From positions 1-64,000 of the forward strand of contig JAMOMK010000026.1 in assembly GCA_027067055.1 (NCBI GenBank): a stretch of DNA of 64,000 nt, given 5' to 3'. Made by a program: the position numbers and the translations under genes. The stretch comes from Lysobacterales bacterium. GTDB lineage: Bacteria; Pseudomonadota; Gammaproteobacteria; Xanthomonadales; Marinicellaceae. How positions within the stretch are numbered: position 1 is the stretch's first letter; each line of letters begins with the position of its first letter. This document shows positions 15,566-25,078 of the stretch, one piece after another. Under the pieces are notes generated by a model. That model made no database searches. It was given only the letters and a program-made list of their open reading frames with translations, and was not told the DNA's origin.

Positions 15566-16468
15566 TTAACTCTGTCTTGAAATAAGATAATTAGCTAAGT
15601 ATCTCAAATAACTACTATCCTGTGGTAAATAATGCAAAGTATCAACAGCCTTTTGTGAATGTTCAATTGCCGCTTGTTGAGAAGCTTGTAGACCCATCAG
15701 TGAAGGGTAGGTCGATTTATTATTGGATTCATCTGACCCAACAGGTTTACCAATCATCTCCTCATCACCAATAACATCAAGCACATCATCAATGATTTGA
15801 AAAGCCATACCAAAGTTATAAGCATAACTGGCAAGAGCCTTATTGATACGGTCAGTTTTTTTAGTTTTATTTTGGGAATATAATAAGCCAACCATCTCAA
15901 CAGAAGCCGCAATTAAAGCCCCTGTTTTTAATAAATGAATATTATCCATTTGCTCTTTGTTCAAATCTTTGTTTTCGGATTCTAAATCCTGTGATTGACC
16001 ACCAGCCATGCCATAAGCACCGCAAGAATAACTTAGTTTTCGAATCAACTTAACAACAACAGCGGAGTCAACTTCAGCAAGGCTCAAAGCCTCAAAAGCC
16101 ATGGCTTGCAAAGCATCACCTGCCAAAATAGCCGTGGCCTCGTCAAATTTTACATGACAGGTTGCTTTGCCTCGACGCACATCGTCATCATCCATGGCAG
16201 GCAAATCATCATGGATAAGCGAATAAGCGTGAATCATCTCAACACTGGCAGCAATATAATCAGCCCGGTTATTGTCAATACCCAAAGCCTCAGCAGTGGC
16301 ATAACTTAAAAGTGGACGAATGCGTTTACCTCCCGATAATAAAGAATAGCTCATAGCATCAATCAAACGGTTAGACTGGGCATAATTTTTAGCTAAAAAA
16401 TCAGCAAGAAATTTATTTATCCTATTCTGGTAGTGTTTATTTTTGTTGTTAAATCCTTGGTTGTCCAT
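15566..16468 (-). CDS. ispA: Polyprenyl (farnesyl) diphosphate synthase
   Basis: 300 residues. It condenses isopentenyl diphosphate with allylic diphosphates to make farnesyl diphosphate, the precursor of undecaprenyl phosphate and quinones. Both aspartate-rich motifs are present: DDLPAMDDDDVRRG (about residue 91) and FQIIDDVLD (about 230), plus GGKRIRPLL for diphosphate binding. It lies 52 bp after xseB, as in many gammaproteobacteria, but dxs does not follow; the downstream gene is convergent. The product supplies the lipid carrier used by the glycan locus nearby. Confidence 0.94.
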   Translation of the reverse strand: MDNQGFNNKNKHYQNRINKFLADFLAKNYAQSNRLIDAMSYSLLSGGKRIRPLLSYATAEALGIDNNRADYIAASVEMIHAYSLIHDDLPAMDDDDVRRGKATCHVKFDEATAILAGDALQAMAFEALSLAEVDSAVVVKLIRKLSYSCGAYGMAGGQSQDLESENKDLNKEQMDNIHLLKTGALIAASVEMVGLLYSQNKTKKTDRINKALASYAYNFGMAFQIIDDVLDVIGDEEMIGKPVGSDESNNKSTYPSLMGLQASQQAAIEHSQKAVDTLHYLPQDSSYLRYLANYLISRQS

Positions 16469-16520
16469 AGGTACGGTCAGTATGTTTGTGGTGTAATGAA
16501 ATGGTTGCAGTGTAAACTAA

Positions 16521-16721
16521 TTAATCAGCCTTTATGCTAGACATGAGTTTTTCAATTTTAGCCTCAGCCTCAGCCAAACTCTGCTGACACTCCCGCGTTA
16601 ATTTTACTCCTTTTTCAAAGAGTTTCAAAGATTCATCAAGGCTCAACTCGCCAGATTCCATTTTAGACACAATGGTATCAAGCTCTTGAACGGATTTTTC
16701 GAAGGTTTTACTACCACTCAT
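16521..16721 (-). CDS. xseB: Exodeoxyribonuclease VII small subunit
   Basis: 66 residues, normal for XseB. It has the family core FEKSVQELDTIVSKMESGEL followed by SLDESLKLFEKGVKLTRECQ. Several copies bind one XseA to form exonuclease VII, which degrades single-stranded DNA. It heads an xseB-ispA operon. A decayed copy of its first 27 codons and upstream region lies at 18344-18466. Confidence 0.94.
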   Translation of the reverse strand: MSGSKTFEKSVQELDTIVSKMESGELSLDESLKLFEKGVKLTRECQQSLAEAEAKIEKLMSSIKAD

Positions 16722-16889
16722 GATTTTTCCGATAATTATTTATAGTTGGTATTTTAACAGATAATAAAAATAGTTAACAATGAGCTAATAATAATAAATA
16801 GATTATCAAGAGTTTTGCAAAGGTCTTTTATTAACAATAGAGCTGTACATAAGCCTATAATCACGAAAAACATAGATTGAAAGTGAAAT

Positions 16890-16921
16890 AAATCACGTAT
16901 TACATATGAATAATGTGATTT
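16890..16921. promoter_or_regulatory. Inverted repeat upstream of xseB and the ATPase gene
   Basis: AAATCAC (16890-16896) and GTGATTT (16915-16921) are separated by 18 bp in the divergent xseB/ATPase spacer. It may be an operator; the half-sites point outward, so it is not a CRP consensus. Apart from this and the iterons, the 359-bp gap 16722-17080 shows nothing else. Confidence 0.35.
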
Positions 16922-16980
16922 AAGAGTCGTTTTAAGTGTGTGAAAACTAAAATATGACTAGGGCTGTATTTCCATGATTT

Positions 16981-17068
16981 GGTAATTGTTGGAAAATAAA
17001 TGTGTAATTATTGGAATTACTACATGTAAAAACTGGAATTAATGCTTGTAAATATTGGAATATGGTAA
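16981..17068 (+). repeat. Four direct repeats at exact 22-bp spacing (iteron-like)
   Basis: Core TGTAAnnAnTGGAA occurs four times, with GGAA at 16991, 17013, 17035 and 17057, exactly 22 bp apart, about two helical turns. The first copy is the most divergent. The array ends 12 bp before the ATPase start codon, so protein bound there on one face of the helix would control that gene. Confidence 0.8.
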
Positions 17069-17080
17069 TAAAGTCATACT

Positions 17081-18322
17081 ATGATTAAACGAAAAATGAC
17101 TAAAAAACTACTAAAGGCATTGAATAATTTTCGAATTGTCATGCTAAATGGCCCTAGACAATCGGGTAAAACCACATTGGTAAAACAAATTGCAGATGAC
17201 AAGCAAATGAGTTACATAACTCTTGATGAGCCTGACATGCTTGAGTTTGCACAATCAGATCCAGAGAATTTTTTAAACTACTATGCCAAAGAGCCGCTGG
17301 TTATTGATGAAATACAATTTGCACCAGAACTCATTGCCTACTTGAAAATTCGAGTTGATGAAAGTAATAAGAAAGGCCAATTTCTACTAACAGGTTCAGC
17401 AGACTTTATGCACATGCACCAAATAACTGAATCTCTTGCAGGAAGAATGGTTCGTTACAAGCTCTTACCACTTGCCAACGCAGAAATACACGGTAAATCT
17501 ATTAATATCATTGGTAAACTTTTTCAAAATGATAGTGCTCAAGTTCATCATAAGAAATCCTTAAAGAAAGTAATAGATGCAATAATTCAAGGGGGTTATC
17601 CAGAAATACTCAGTATAAACCAAGAGTTTCGGAATGACTGGTTCTCTTCATATATCGAATCACGGATTCAAAAAGATATACAAGAATTAAAAAGAATATC
17701 TCTATCTAAATTACATAAAATAAAGTCGTTATTGCAACTGTTAGCAACGTATGACTCGCAAATATTAAACTACAACACTATCGCAAAGAAATTGCAAATA
17801 TCAAATAAAACAGTTCTCTCTTACGTAGAGTTGTTGGAATCTATGTATATCATAAAAACAGTGCCTTCCTACCATGTTAATACGTCATTAAGAGTGATAA
17901 AATCACCCAAAATACATTTTATTGATACTGGTTTGGCATGTCATTTATTAAATGTAAATGCCCAAAAGTTATTTATAAAAAAAGACAGTTTATACGGAGG
18001 CCTAATAGAAAACTTTGTATTCAGTGAATTATATAAACAATCAACCTACTGCCAAAGCAGGGTAGAAATATATCATTTTAGAGACTTACGTAAAAAGGAA
18101 GTTGATTTTGTTTTAGAAAATTCAGAAGGTGGCATTATAGGTATTGAAGTCAAAGCTAAAGCCACAATCACCAAAAAAGATTTAAAAGGGATGCTAGAAC
18201 TAGCAAAAGAAGCCAAAGAAAATTTCATCAATGGAATAATCTTCTATGGTGGCAATAAAACTAAACCGATATCAATAGATGGACAATTATTTTATTGCAT
18301 ACCATTAGCTGTATTGGCGTAA
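17081..18322 (+). CDS. AAA_14/DUF4143 ATPase
   Basis: 413 residues. The N-terminal AAA domain has Walker A GPRQSGKTT (about 24-32), Walker B PLVIDEIQ and a sensor in LLTGSAD. The C-terminal DUF4143 domain has a winged-helix part (IAKKLQISNKTVLSYVELLES) and a PD-(D/E)XK-like core EVDFVLE...GIEVKA. These ATPases are common, often horizontally moved, and their role is poorly known; DNA or toxin-antitoxin-related roles have been proposed. The gene is single, with four 22-bp iterons right before the start and a broken xseB copy after it, which suggests a self-regulated, acquired cassette. No ribosome binding site is obvious. Confidence 0.88.
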   Translation: MIKRKMTKKLLKALNNFRIVMLNGPRQSGKTTLVKQIADDKQMSYITLDEPDMLEFAQSDPENFLNYYAKEPLVIDEIQFAPELIAYLKIRVDESNKKGQFLLTGSADFMHMHQITESLAGRMVRYKLLPLANAEIHGKSINIIGKLFQNDSAQVHHKKSLKKVIDAIIQGGYPEILSINQEFRNDWFSSYIESRIQKDIQELKRISLSKLHKIKSLLQLLATYDSQILNYNTIAKKLQISNKTVLSYVELLESMYIIKTVPSYHVNTSLRVIKSPKIHFIDTGLACHLLNVNAQKLFIKKDSLYGGLIENFVFSELYKQSTYCQSRVEIYHFRDLRKKEVDFVLENSEGGIIGIEVKAKATITKKDLKGMLELAKEAKENFINGIIFYGGNKTKPISIDGQLFYCIPLAVLA

Positions 18323-18343
18323 GAAAATATAGAAAAGCTCACC

Positions 18344-18425
18344 AAGACTCAATTCTCAAGAATCCATTTTAGACACAATAGTATCAAGCTCTTGAACGAA
18401 TTTTTCGAATGTTTTAGTGTTTGAC
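18344..18425 (-). pseudogene. Decayed duplicate of the 5' end of xseB
   Basis: Read on the minus strand from ATG 18425 this gives MSNTKTFEKFVQELDTIVSK, then MDS and a stop, then ELSLGEL, closely matching the real XseB start at 16721 (MSGSKTFEKSVQELDTIVSK). Similarity continues upstream of the ATG to a shared TATTTTAACAGA (16750-16761; 18455-18466). The rest of the gene is missing. The copy and the true gene are direct repeats on either side of the ATPase gene. Confidence 0.85.
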
Positions 18426-18493
18426 ATAGCTTTGACTGATTTCATATAAGTCGTTATTTTAACAGAAGTGGAGTAAAAGTGAAAAGAGATAAA

Positions 18494-19354
18494 CTATTTA
18501 GGGTGAGCAAAACTGTTTGTTAATATATCTATAAAATGTTTGCTGCCATTTAAATTTAAATGATCTTGATTCATAAAATACTCATCATGATTAAGGTACA
18601 ACTCTCTAAAATCATAAACCTTTAGTTTGTGGCTTCTAAATATTTCATCGGCATGAAAGCTATTGTTTTTTATGGTGTCATAATAAATATGAGTCAAGGG
18701 AAATTGAATGCCAATTAGTTCAATATTACTAATTTTGCACAAATCAATAATTTCTTCTAATGAAGAAGTTAAAGCAATGGATGGGTGAGTAAAATCAAAC
18801 TGATAGTTAAATCTTTCTTTTGAATTGTGGTGTTTTTGCTTCTTTGAAAGTAAAGACCATTGTTTCATCTCTGTTTTTTTTATGATAAAGGACTGCAAAT
18901 AAGACCGTATAATACCTCTTATACTTGGATTAAATAAAACTATGTATTTTTTTAAAGAGTTAATTCCTCCAGTAAATATAGAATCATAGTCCTCTTTAAT
19001 CATATAAAAAGCTGACCTTTCTAGGTTGTTAGTATTTTCTCTATAGGGTGATAAGCTATGGTCGTCAACAGAGATTATGATTTGTTTTACAGGAGTGTTT
19101 TTGACTAAGTACTTAACCTTACGTAGCATATCAAAATATGAATCGCTCGCAGCCGAAAAATTATAAATGCCAAGTTTTTGAGTTAATTGATTTAATGGTG
19201 TGCCGTGAGAATCCGCTAGTAAATAAGATGTGAATGTTAAACCCACCTTTTCATAATCTTTAAAATAGGTTTTATAAGTGATAGCATAGAAAACCATATT
19301 GATAACAAGTAATATAAATACGAAAGATGCAATATTGATAATAAATTTTTTCAT
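18494..19354 (-). CDS. SGNH-like protein, probable O-acetylation partner of the MBOAT
   Basis: 286 residues. One N-terminal transmembrane segment (residues 5-25) is followed by a periplasmic domain with an SGNH-type start, LLADSHGTP, and the late block NQDHLNLNGSKHF that would carry the DxxH pair. AlgX/AlgJ- and PatB-like proteins with this plan take acetyl groups passed by an MBOAT partner and place them on polysaccharide. It starts two bases after the MBOAT stop, so the two are a tight operon. The sequence is more divergent than AlgX; the acceptor glycan is inferred to be the one made by the neighbouring locus. Confidence 0.75.
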   Translation of the reverse strand: MKKFIINIASFVFILLVINMVFYAITYKTYFKDYEKVGLTFTSYLLADSHGTPLNQLTQKLGIYNFSAASDSYFDMLRKVKYLVKNTPVKQIIISVDDHSLSPYRENTNNLERSAFYMIKEDYDSIFTGGINSLKKYIVLFNPSIRGIIRSYLQSFIIKKTEMKQWSLLSKKQKHHNSKERFNYQFDFTHPSIALTSSLEEIIDLCKISNIELIGIQFPLTHIYYDTIKNNSFHADEIFRSHKLKVYDFRELYLNHDEYFMNQDHLNLNGSKHFIDILTNSFAHPK

Positions 19355-19355
19355 A

Positions 19356-20810
19356 TTAAAATTGGAAATAAATAAACTCTATTGACTCTGAAAAGTTTCC
19401 AAAGAAATAAATTGTCAGTACGATGAACAAATAAGCTGACCAACGAATTGGTTTGTTTAAATGATTTTGCAAATCTGCGAGTGCAAATTGCATATCCCTT
19501 CCAAGCCACTCTACAGCCATAAAAATGGTGATAAATATTAGTGTTAAAACAGCTTTTTTCATACCAGCGAAAACCGGTACAGTTAATAACGAGGGTGAAA
19601 ATATACCAAAAATATAACTCAATGCATGATTAATATTTTCTGCTCTAAAAAATATCCAAGCAAAAACCACCATCATAAATGTTAACAACATATGTATACT
19701 ATTATTAAAACCAGCAAAGTAACGACCACGAGCCACCACCTCTAAATGGTTTCTGTTTCTACTGGATAATAATAGTGGTATAAAATAAAATGCATTTAAT
19801 GCCCCCCAAACCATAAATGTCCAGTTAGCCCCATGCCAAAAGCCACTAACAATAAAGATAATAAAAACATTTCTGATTTTATTAGCCATACTGCCACGAC
19901 TACCACCTAATGGAATATAAACATAGTCTCTAAACCAAGTAGATAATGATATATGCCAGCGTCGCCAAAACTCTGCTATGTCACGTGAAAAATAAGGAAA
20001 AGCAAAGTTACGTTTGAGATTAAAACCAAATAGTTTTGAAGTGCCAATCGCAATATCTGAATACCCAGAAAAATCACAATATATTTGAAATGTAAAAAAC
20101 ACAGCACCCAAAACCAAAGTACTTCCTGAATAATCAGCGGAGTTATTAAAAATAAGATTGGCATAAATTGCACAGTTATCCGCAATTAAAATCTTTTTCA
20201 TTAACCCCCACAAAATTTGTCGCATACCATTAACAGCATTTTGATAGTCGAAAGTTCGTTTTTTATAAAATTGAGGCAATAAATTGGTAGCTCTTTCAAT
20301 TGGTCCAGCCACCAATTGCGGGAAAAAGCTGACAAAAGCACAAAAGGAAACAAAGTCCCTAGTCGGTTCTAACTTGTTTCTGTAGATATCAATGGTATAA
20401 CTAAGAGTTTGAAAAGTATAAAAGCTAATGCCAACAGGCAAAATAATGTCAAGTGAACTAGAGCTTACTTGAATGCCCATAAATGAAAAAGCTGCAACGA
20501 AATTATCTATAAAGAAATTAAAATATTTAAAAAAGCCAAGAAAGCCTAGATTGACTAAGATACTGACCCAAAGTAAAAGCCTTCTCTTTTCAGGTGTTTT
20601 TTGTTTTGATAAGGCTATACCAATAGAATAATCTACAATAGTACTAAATAATATCAAAGCAAGAAAACGCCAATCCCACCACCCATAAAAGACATAGCTA
20701 GCTACAACAATTAAATAATTTTGTACGTTCAGATTTTTATTAAATACAAACCAGTATAAAATAAATACAATTGGTAGAAATACGACAAAATCAATTGAGT
20801 TGAAGAGCAT
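19356..20810 (-). CDS. MBOAT O-acyltransferase (AlgI family)
   Basis: 484 residues with about ten to twelve membrane segments. Family blocks: NYFIV-type start LNVQNYLIVVASYVFYGWWD, SFYTFQTLSYTIDIYR, FFPQLVAGPI, EFWRRWHISLSTWFRDYVYIPLGGSR and the catalytic histidine in VSGFWHGANWTF. It moves acetyl groups from the cytoplasm to the outer face for transfer to a glycan. First gene of a leftward operon with the SGNH protein, divergent from the sugar-synthesis operon. Confidence 0.93.
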   Translation of the reverse strand: MLFNSIDFVVFLPIVFILYWFVFNKNLNVQNYLIVVASYVFYGWWDWRFLALILFSTIVDYSIGIALSKQKTPEKRRLLLWVSILVNLGFLGFFKYFNFFIDNFVAAFSFMGIQVSSSSLDIILPVGISFYTFQTLSYTIDIYRNKLEPTRDFVSFCAFVSFFPQLVAGPIERATNLLPQFYKKRTFDYQNAVNGMRQILWGLMKKILIADNCAIYANLIFNNSADYSGSTLVLGAVFFTFQIYCDFSGYSDIAIGTSKLFGFNLKRNFAFPYFSRDIAEFWRRWHISLSTWFRDYVYIPLGGSRGSMANKIRNVFIIFIVSGFWHGANWTFMVWGALNAFYFIPLLLSSRNRNHLEVVARGRYFAGFNNSIHMLLTFMMVVFAWIFFRAENINHALSYIFGIFSPSLLTVPVFAGMKKAVLTLIFITIFMAVEWLGRDMQFALADLQNHLNKPIRWSAYLFIVLTIYFFGNFSESIEFIYFQF

Positions 20811-20828
20811 TAAGGTTGTTGATTAATG

Positions 20829-20886
20829 ATAAGGTTAAGAACAGAAAATTTTAGCAAATAATTTTAAACTATACAATTAACCTTAT
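20829..20886. promoter_or_regulatory. Inverted repeat in the divergent MBOAT/fdtA spacer
   Basis: ATAAGGTTAA (20829-20838) and TTAACCTTAT (20877-20886) are perfect 10-bp arms 38 bp apart in the shared control region. They could bind a regulator of both operons; this is a guess. No JUMPstart/ops element was seen. Confidence 0.35.
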
Positions 20887-20971
20887 AAATCATAGAATAA
20901 TATTTAATATTGCATGAGTTTGGCTGTACAATATATTTTAATACAGTTACAAGAACCATCGGGATAATTTA

Positions 20972-21376
20972 ATGCAAAATAACACAGCCGAACTTAACGT
21001 GCTTGGTGATTACAGAGGTCAGTTGATAGCTTTGGAAGCAAATAAAGACGTACCTTTTGACATTAAAAGGGTGTTTTATATTTATGGCACACTTGATGGA
21101 GTTAAACGAGGCCAACATTCACATTATAAGACAAAACAGTTTCTAATAGCAGCATGTGGTAGTTGTAAAGTAACTTTAGATGATGGAAATAAAAAAGAAA
21201 CATTTATACTAGATAAGCCCAACAAAGGCCTTTTTCAAGATTCTCTAGTGTGGGGAACAATGCATGATTTTAGCTCTGATTGCGTTCTTTTGGTGTTGGC
21301 TGATAGTAAGTATAATGATAGTGACTATATCCGTAATTATAGCGACTTTAAAAAATTAATAAACAATGATTCATGA
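20972..21376 (+). CDS. fdtA: dTDP-4-oxo-6-deoxyglucose 3,4-ketoisomerase (FdtA/QdtA type)
   Basis: 134 residues, a single cupin. The signature [27 protein letters not shown] contains the histidine pair of sugar ketoisomerases. It turns dTDP-4-keto-6-deoxyglucose into the 3-keto sugar used next by an aminotransferase. FdtA gives a galacto product (Fuc3NAc), QdtA a gluco product (Qui3NAc); sequence reading alone does not settle which. It overlaps the acetyltransferase gene by 11 bp. The dTDP sugar source (RmlA, RmlB) must lie elsewhere. Confidence 0.85.
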   Translation: MQNNTAELNVLGDYRGQLIALEANKDVPFDIKRVFYIYGTLDGVKRGQHSHYKTKQFLIAACGSCKVTLDDGNKKETFILDKPNKGLFQDSLVWGTMHDFSSDCVLLVLADSKYNDSDYIRNYSDFKKLINNDS

Positions 21377-21881
21377 ACTTGCAGACGTAAAGAGTAACAA
21401 TATTGGTGATGGTACGCGAATTTGGCAATTTTGTGTTGTGATGGAAAATGCAAAAATTGGTAATAATTGTAATATCAACGCACAAGTTTTAATTGAGAAT
21501 GATGTTGTTATTGGAAACAATGTTACCGTTAAAAGTGGAGTGCAACTTTGGGATGGAATTACAGTAAAAGACAATGTATTTATTGGTCCTAATGTTACTT
21601 TCACCAATGATTTTACTCCAAGAAGCAAGCAATATCCTGAAAGTTTCTTGGCAACCAATATTGAGCAAGGAGCATCAATTGGAGCAAATTCTACTATTAT
21701 TGGCGGAATTAGAGTAGGATCATACTCCTTGATTGGAGCAGGCAGTGTTGTTACTAAAAACATTGGTAACCAAGAATTGTGGTTTGGCAATCCCGCAAAG
21801 TTTCAAGGGTACGTTTGTAAATGTGGTAATAAATGTGATGCGGATTTAATTTGTTTGAAGTGTCAGGAAGCAAAAAAATGA
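21366..21881 (+). CDS. fdtC: Sugar N-acetyltransferase, left-handed beta-helix (FdtC/QdtC type)
   Basis: 171 residues made of hexapeptide repeats ([52 protein letters not shown]). The block [12 protein letters not shown] is characteristic of acetyltransferases that act on 3-amino or 2,3-diamino dideoxy sugars. The C-terminus has [16 protein letters not shown], a likely zinc-binding tail common in this family. It would acetylate the amine set by the next gene's product. The start lies inside fdtA, and the stop overlaps the next start (ATGA). Confidence 0.85.
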   Translation: MIHELADVKSNNIGDGTRIWQFCVVMENAKIGNNCNINAQVLIENDVVIGNNVTVKSGVQLWDGITVKDNVFIGPNVTFTNDFTPRSKQYPESFLATNIEQGASIGANSTIIGGIRVGSYSLIGAGSVVTKNIGNQELWFGNPAKFQGYVCKCGNKCDADLICLKCQEAKK

Positions 21882-22978
21882 TTCCTTTTTTAGATATTAA
21901 AACAATCAACTCACAATATAGAAAAGAATTAATAGAAGCTTGCACACGAGTTATAGACAGTGGTTGGTATATTCAAGGCAAAGAGTGTGGATTATTTGAA
22001 AAAGAATTTGCCAAATATTGTGGAACGAAGTACGCCATTGGAGTAGCGAATGGACTAGATGCTCTAACCTTGATATTAAGGGCATATATGGAAATGGGCA
22101 TTATGAGAAAAGGAGATGAAATTATCGTCCCCTCTAATACTTATATTGCATCAATTCTTTCTATTTCAGAAAATGGTCTGATTCCTGTATTGGTTGAACC
22201 AAATATTGAAACATATAATATTAACCCGAAATTAATAGAAGAAAAAATTACAAATAAAACTAAAGCAATAATGCCAGTGCATCTTTATGGGCAATCCTGT
22301 GAAATGGATAAGATTAATTTGGTTGCTACCAAATACAATTTAAAAGTAATTGAAGACTCTGCTCAATCACACGGGGCTTATTTCAAAGACAAAAGATGCG
22401 GAAATTTAGGTGATGCCAGTGGGTTTAGCTTTTATCCTGGTAAAAACCTTGGGGCACTTGGAGATGGTGGAGCTATAACCACTAATGATAAAGAATTGGC
22501 GGAAGTAGTGATTGCATTGAAAAATTATGGTAGTCATAAAAAATATGAAAATCTTTATAAAGGTACAAATAGTCGATTAGATGAAATTCAAGCAGCAATA
22601 CTAAGAGTGAAGTTAAGTCATCTAGATAATGAAATTAACAAGAGACATGAAGTTGCTAAATATTATTTGGATAATATCACCAATAAAAAAATTAAATTGC
22701 CATGTTTATATGAAATAAATAACCATGTATGGCATGTTTTTGCTATTAAAACAAAGCAAAGGGATAAATTGCAAAAATACTTGTCAAACAATAATGTTCA
22801 AACATTGATTCATTACCCCATTCCTCCACATAAACAAAAAGCCTATAGTGAATGGAGTCAACTTAATTTCCCAATAAGTGAAAAGATTCACTCTGAAATA
22901 TTAAGCCTACCAATCAGTGCAGTACAAACAATACAAAATTCCAAATCAGTTGTTAAAACAATAAATGAATTTAATTAA
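21878..22978 (+). CDS. fdtB: dTDP-3-oxo-sugar aminotransferase, DegT/DnrJ/EryC1 family (FdtB type)
   Basis: 366 residues from ATG 21878, whose ATGA overlaps the previous stop; the upstream start at 21851 would only add nine residues from the fdtC frame. [18 protein letters not shown], then [16 protein letters not shown] and [11 protein letters not shown] are family motifs, and the PLP lysine lies in [16 protein letters not shown]. With FdtA and FdtC it completes dTDP-3-acetamido-3,6-dideoxyhexose. The end overlaps the flippase gene by 14 bp. Confidence 0.9.
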   Translation: MIPFLDIKTINSQYRKELIEACTRVIDSGWYIQGKECGLFEKEFAKYCGTKYAIGVANGLDALTLILRAYMEMGIMRKGDEIIVPSNTYIASILSISENGLIPVLVEPNIETYNINPKLIEEKITNKTKAIMPVHLYGQSCEMDKINLVATKYNLKVIEDSAQSHGAYFKDKRCGNLGDASGFSFYPGKNLGALGDGGAITTNDKELAEVVIALKNYGSHKKYENLYKGTNSRLDEIQAAILRVKLSHLDNEINKRHEVAKYYLDNITNKKIKLPCLYEINNHVWHVFAIKTKQRDKLQKYLSNNNVQTLIHYPIPPHKQKAYSEWSQLNFPISEKIHSEILSLPISAVQTIQNSKSVVKTINEFN

Positions 22979-24215
22979 TACTTCATTATTGTCAGCTGTT
23001 TCAACAGTTGTTAAATTGATTAGTGGATTTGTTATAGTCAAGATTGTAGCTGTTTATGTTGGAGCTTCTGGTTTAGCATTTATCGGACAGTTTCAAAACT
23101 TTATTTCAATATTAATGAGCTTTGCTACAGGAGCAATTAACAGTGGTGTTGTTAAATATACTGCTGAATATAGAGAGGATGAAATTCAAAAACAAAAGCT
23201 ATGGAGTACAGCTATCCGTATAAGTTTAAGTGCTACATTCTTTGTATCACTCATGCTTATTCTATTCCACGATTATCTTTCAAATCTTTTTTTTAAAACA
23301 AATGAATATAGCTCACTATTTATAATTTTTGCAATAACACTGGTATTTTTTGTTTTAAACTCTCTAATGCTTGCGATTCTAAATGGGCAAAAAGAAATCA
23401 AAAAATTTGTATTGATTGGTATTATATCAAGCCTCATAGGTTTAATATTTACGGGTCTATTATCATACTATTTTGGCTTATACGGTGCATTACTCTCTTA
23501 TACAACAGGACAAGCCTTGGTGTTTTTCGTCACTTTGACTTTTGTCTTCAAAAGCAACTGGTTTAAAATAAAACTTTTTACAGATAAATTAGATAAGATT
23601 TATTTAAGAAAGCTAGGTGGTTATACGGCAATGGCAATGGCTTCAGCATTGACAGTTCCTATTTCAATGATGTTTATTCGTACATATATTGGCGAAAATA
23701 TAAGCTGGGAGGGTGCAGGATATTGGGATGCAATTTGGAAAATTTCAGCAGCATACCTTATGTTTGTCACAACAACGCTGGGTTTATATTACTTGCCAAG
23801 ATTGTCAGAAATAAAGGATAATCTTGAACTAAGAGAGGAGGTTTTAAATGGTTATAAAATTATAATGCCTATTGTGACTATAATCGCATTGGGTATATTT
23901 GTTTTGAAAGACTTTGTGATTATGATTCTGTTTACAAAAGAATTTATGCCAATGAAAGAATTGTTTCTCTACCAACTTATTGGGGATGTTTTGAAAATAG
24001 CGGGTTGGTTACTAGGTTATTTAATGGTTGCAAGGGCTATGACAAAACTATTTATTGTTACAGAAATATTGTTTTCATTAAGTTTTGTACTGCTATCTAT
24101 CTTTTTAATAAAACTTAACGGTCTTGCTGGTGTTACAATGGCTTTTGCTATAAATTATTTTGCATATTTATTAACAATGATATATATATTCCGTAATACT
24201 CTTAAGAAAATCTAA
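22965..24215 (+). CDS. Wzx-type polysaccharide flippase
   Basis: 416 residues with about twelve membrane segments. The N-terminus [39 protein letters not shown] matches the WzxE/O-antigen translocase branch of the MOP superfamily. It flips the undecaprenyl-linked repeat unit across the inner membrane. It shares a base with the first GT2 gene, in line with one long polycistronic message. Confidence 0.9.
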   Translation: MNLINTSLLSAVSTVVKLISGFVIVKIVAVYVGASGLAFIGQFQNFISILMSFATGAINSGVVKYTAEYREDEIQKQKLWSTAIRISLSATFFVSLMLILFHDYLSNLFFKTNEYSSLFIIFAITLVFFVLNSLMLAILNGQKEIKKFVLIGIISSLIGLIFTGLLSYYFGLYGALLSYTTGQALVFFVTLTFVFKSNWFKIKLFTDKLDKIYLRKLGGYTAMAMASALTVPISMMFIRTYIGENISWEGAGYWDAIWKISAAYLMFVTTTLGLYYLPRLSEIKDNLELREEVLNGYKIIMPIVTIIALGIFVLKDFVIMILFTKEFMPMKELFLYQLIGDVLKIAGWLLGYLMVARAMTKLFIVTEILFSLSFVLLSIFLIKLNGLAGVTMAFAINYFAYLLTMIYIFRNTLKKI

Positions 24216-25078
24216 TGGGTAAACTACCACTAGTCAGTGTAATTGTCCCTAGTTACAATCACGAAAAATATATTGAAGAAACTATTGAAAGTATAGTTAA
24301 TCAAACATATAAAAATATTGAATTAATTGTTATTGATGACGGTTCAAAAGATAAATCACCAAAAATCATTGGCAAACTCTCCAAGAAGTATGGTTTTATT
24401 TTTTTACAGCACCCAAATAAGGGGTTGTCTGCCACGTTAAATATAGGTATAAAAAGGTCAACTGGCAAATTTATAACTGTGTGTGCTAGTGATGATATAT
24501 ATCTTAAAGATAAGGTTGAGAAACAAGTTGAATTGATGGAGCAAAATGAAGATTGTGCGATTTGTTATGGTAATACTATAAAGTTTGGGGATTCTAGAGG
24601 GACAGAGAAAATAAAAGTAAGGAACGCAAAAAGTGGTTTTGTTTTTAAAGACATACTATTCCAAAACTTTACCATGCCAGCCCCTTCTTGTATGTTTAAA
24701 AAAGAAGTTTTTGATCATATAGGTGGATTTGATGAAGACTTATTTGTGGAGGATTGGGATATGTATTTGAGGGTTACAAATAAATATAAAGCAATATATT
24801 TAAATAGGTTTTTGGTCTACTCTAGACGTCATAAGACGAATATTAGCTACCAAACATCTAAAATATTCAATGCAGAACTACAAACATTAAATAAATGGAA
24901 AGGTCATATATGTTATAAAAAAGCATATGTTTTATGGAAGCTTAAATGGTTTAATATTTATGCTCCGACAAAACACAAAAGGAAGGCATTTGCATACTTT
25001 ATCAAAAATATACAGTATTTTTATTATGTAAGATTTATAAAAGGTACTATAAAATTATTGTTTATAGGGTGGAGGTAA
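24215..25078 (+). CDS. Family 2 glycosyltransferase
   Basis: 287 residues. GT-A fold: VSVIVPSYNHEKYIEETIES, IDDGSKDKSP, the metal-binding ASDD and the catalytic-base region EDWDMYLRV. It adds one sugar to the lipid-linked repeat unit in the cytoplasm; donor and acceptor are unknown. Strongly similar along its length to the next gene, so the pair is a tandem duplication. Confidence 0.9.
   Translation: MGKLPLVSVIVPSYNHEKYIEETIESIVNQTYKNIELIVIDDGSKDKSPKIIGKLSKKYGFIFLQHPNKGLSATLNIGIKRSTGKFITVCASDDIYLKDKVEKQVELMEQNEDCAICYGNTIKFGDSRGTEKIKVRNAKSGFVFKDILFQNFTMPAPSCMFKKEVFDHIGGFDEDLFVEDWDMYLRVTNKYKAIYLNRFLVYSRRHKTNISYQTSKIFNAELQTLNKWKGHICYKKAYVLWKLKWFNIYAPTKHKRKAFAYFIKNIQYFYYVRFIKGTIKLLFIGWR

Noticed and set aside
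16890-16921. CRP/FNR binding site
   Set aside because: The half-sites AATCAC and GTGATT point outward relative to the TGTGA-N6-TCACA consensus.
16981-17068. CRISPR-like array
   Set aside because: Only four units, 22 bp period with no conserved repeat/variable spacer division and no cas genes; it reads as iterons or operators.
20811-20971. JUMPstart/ops antitermination site for the glycan operon
   Set aside because: No GGCGGTAGC-like core was found in the spacer.
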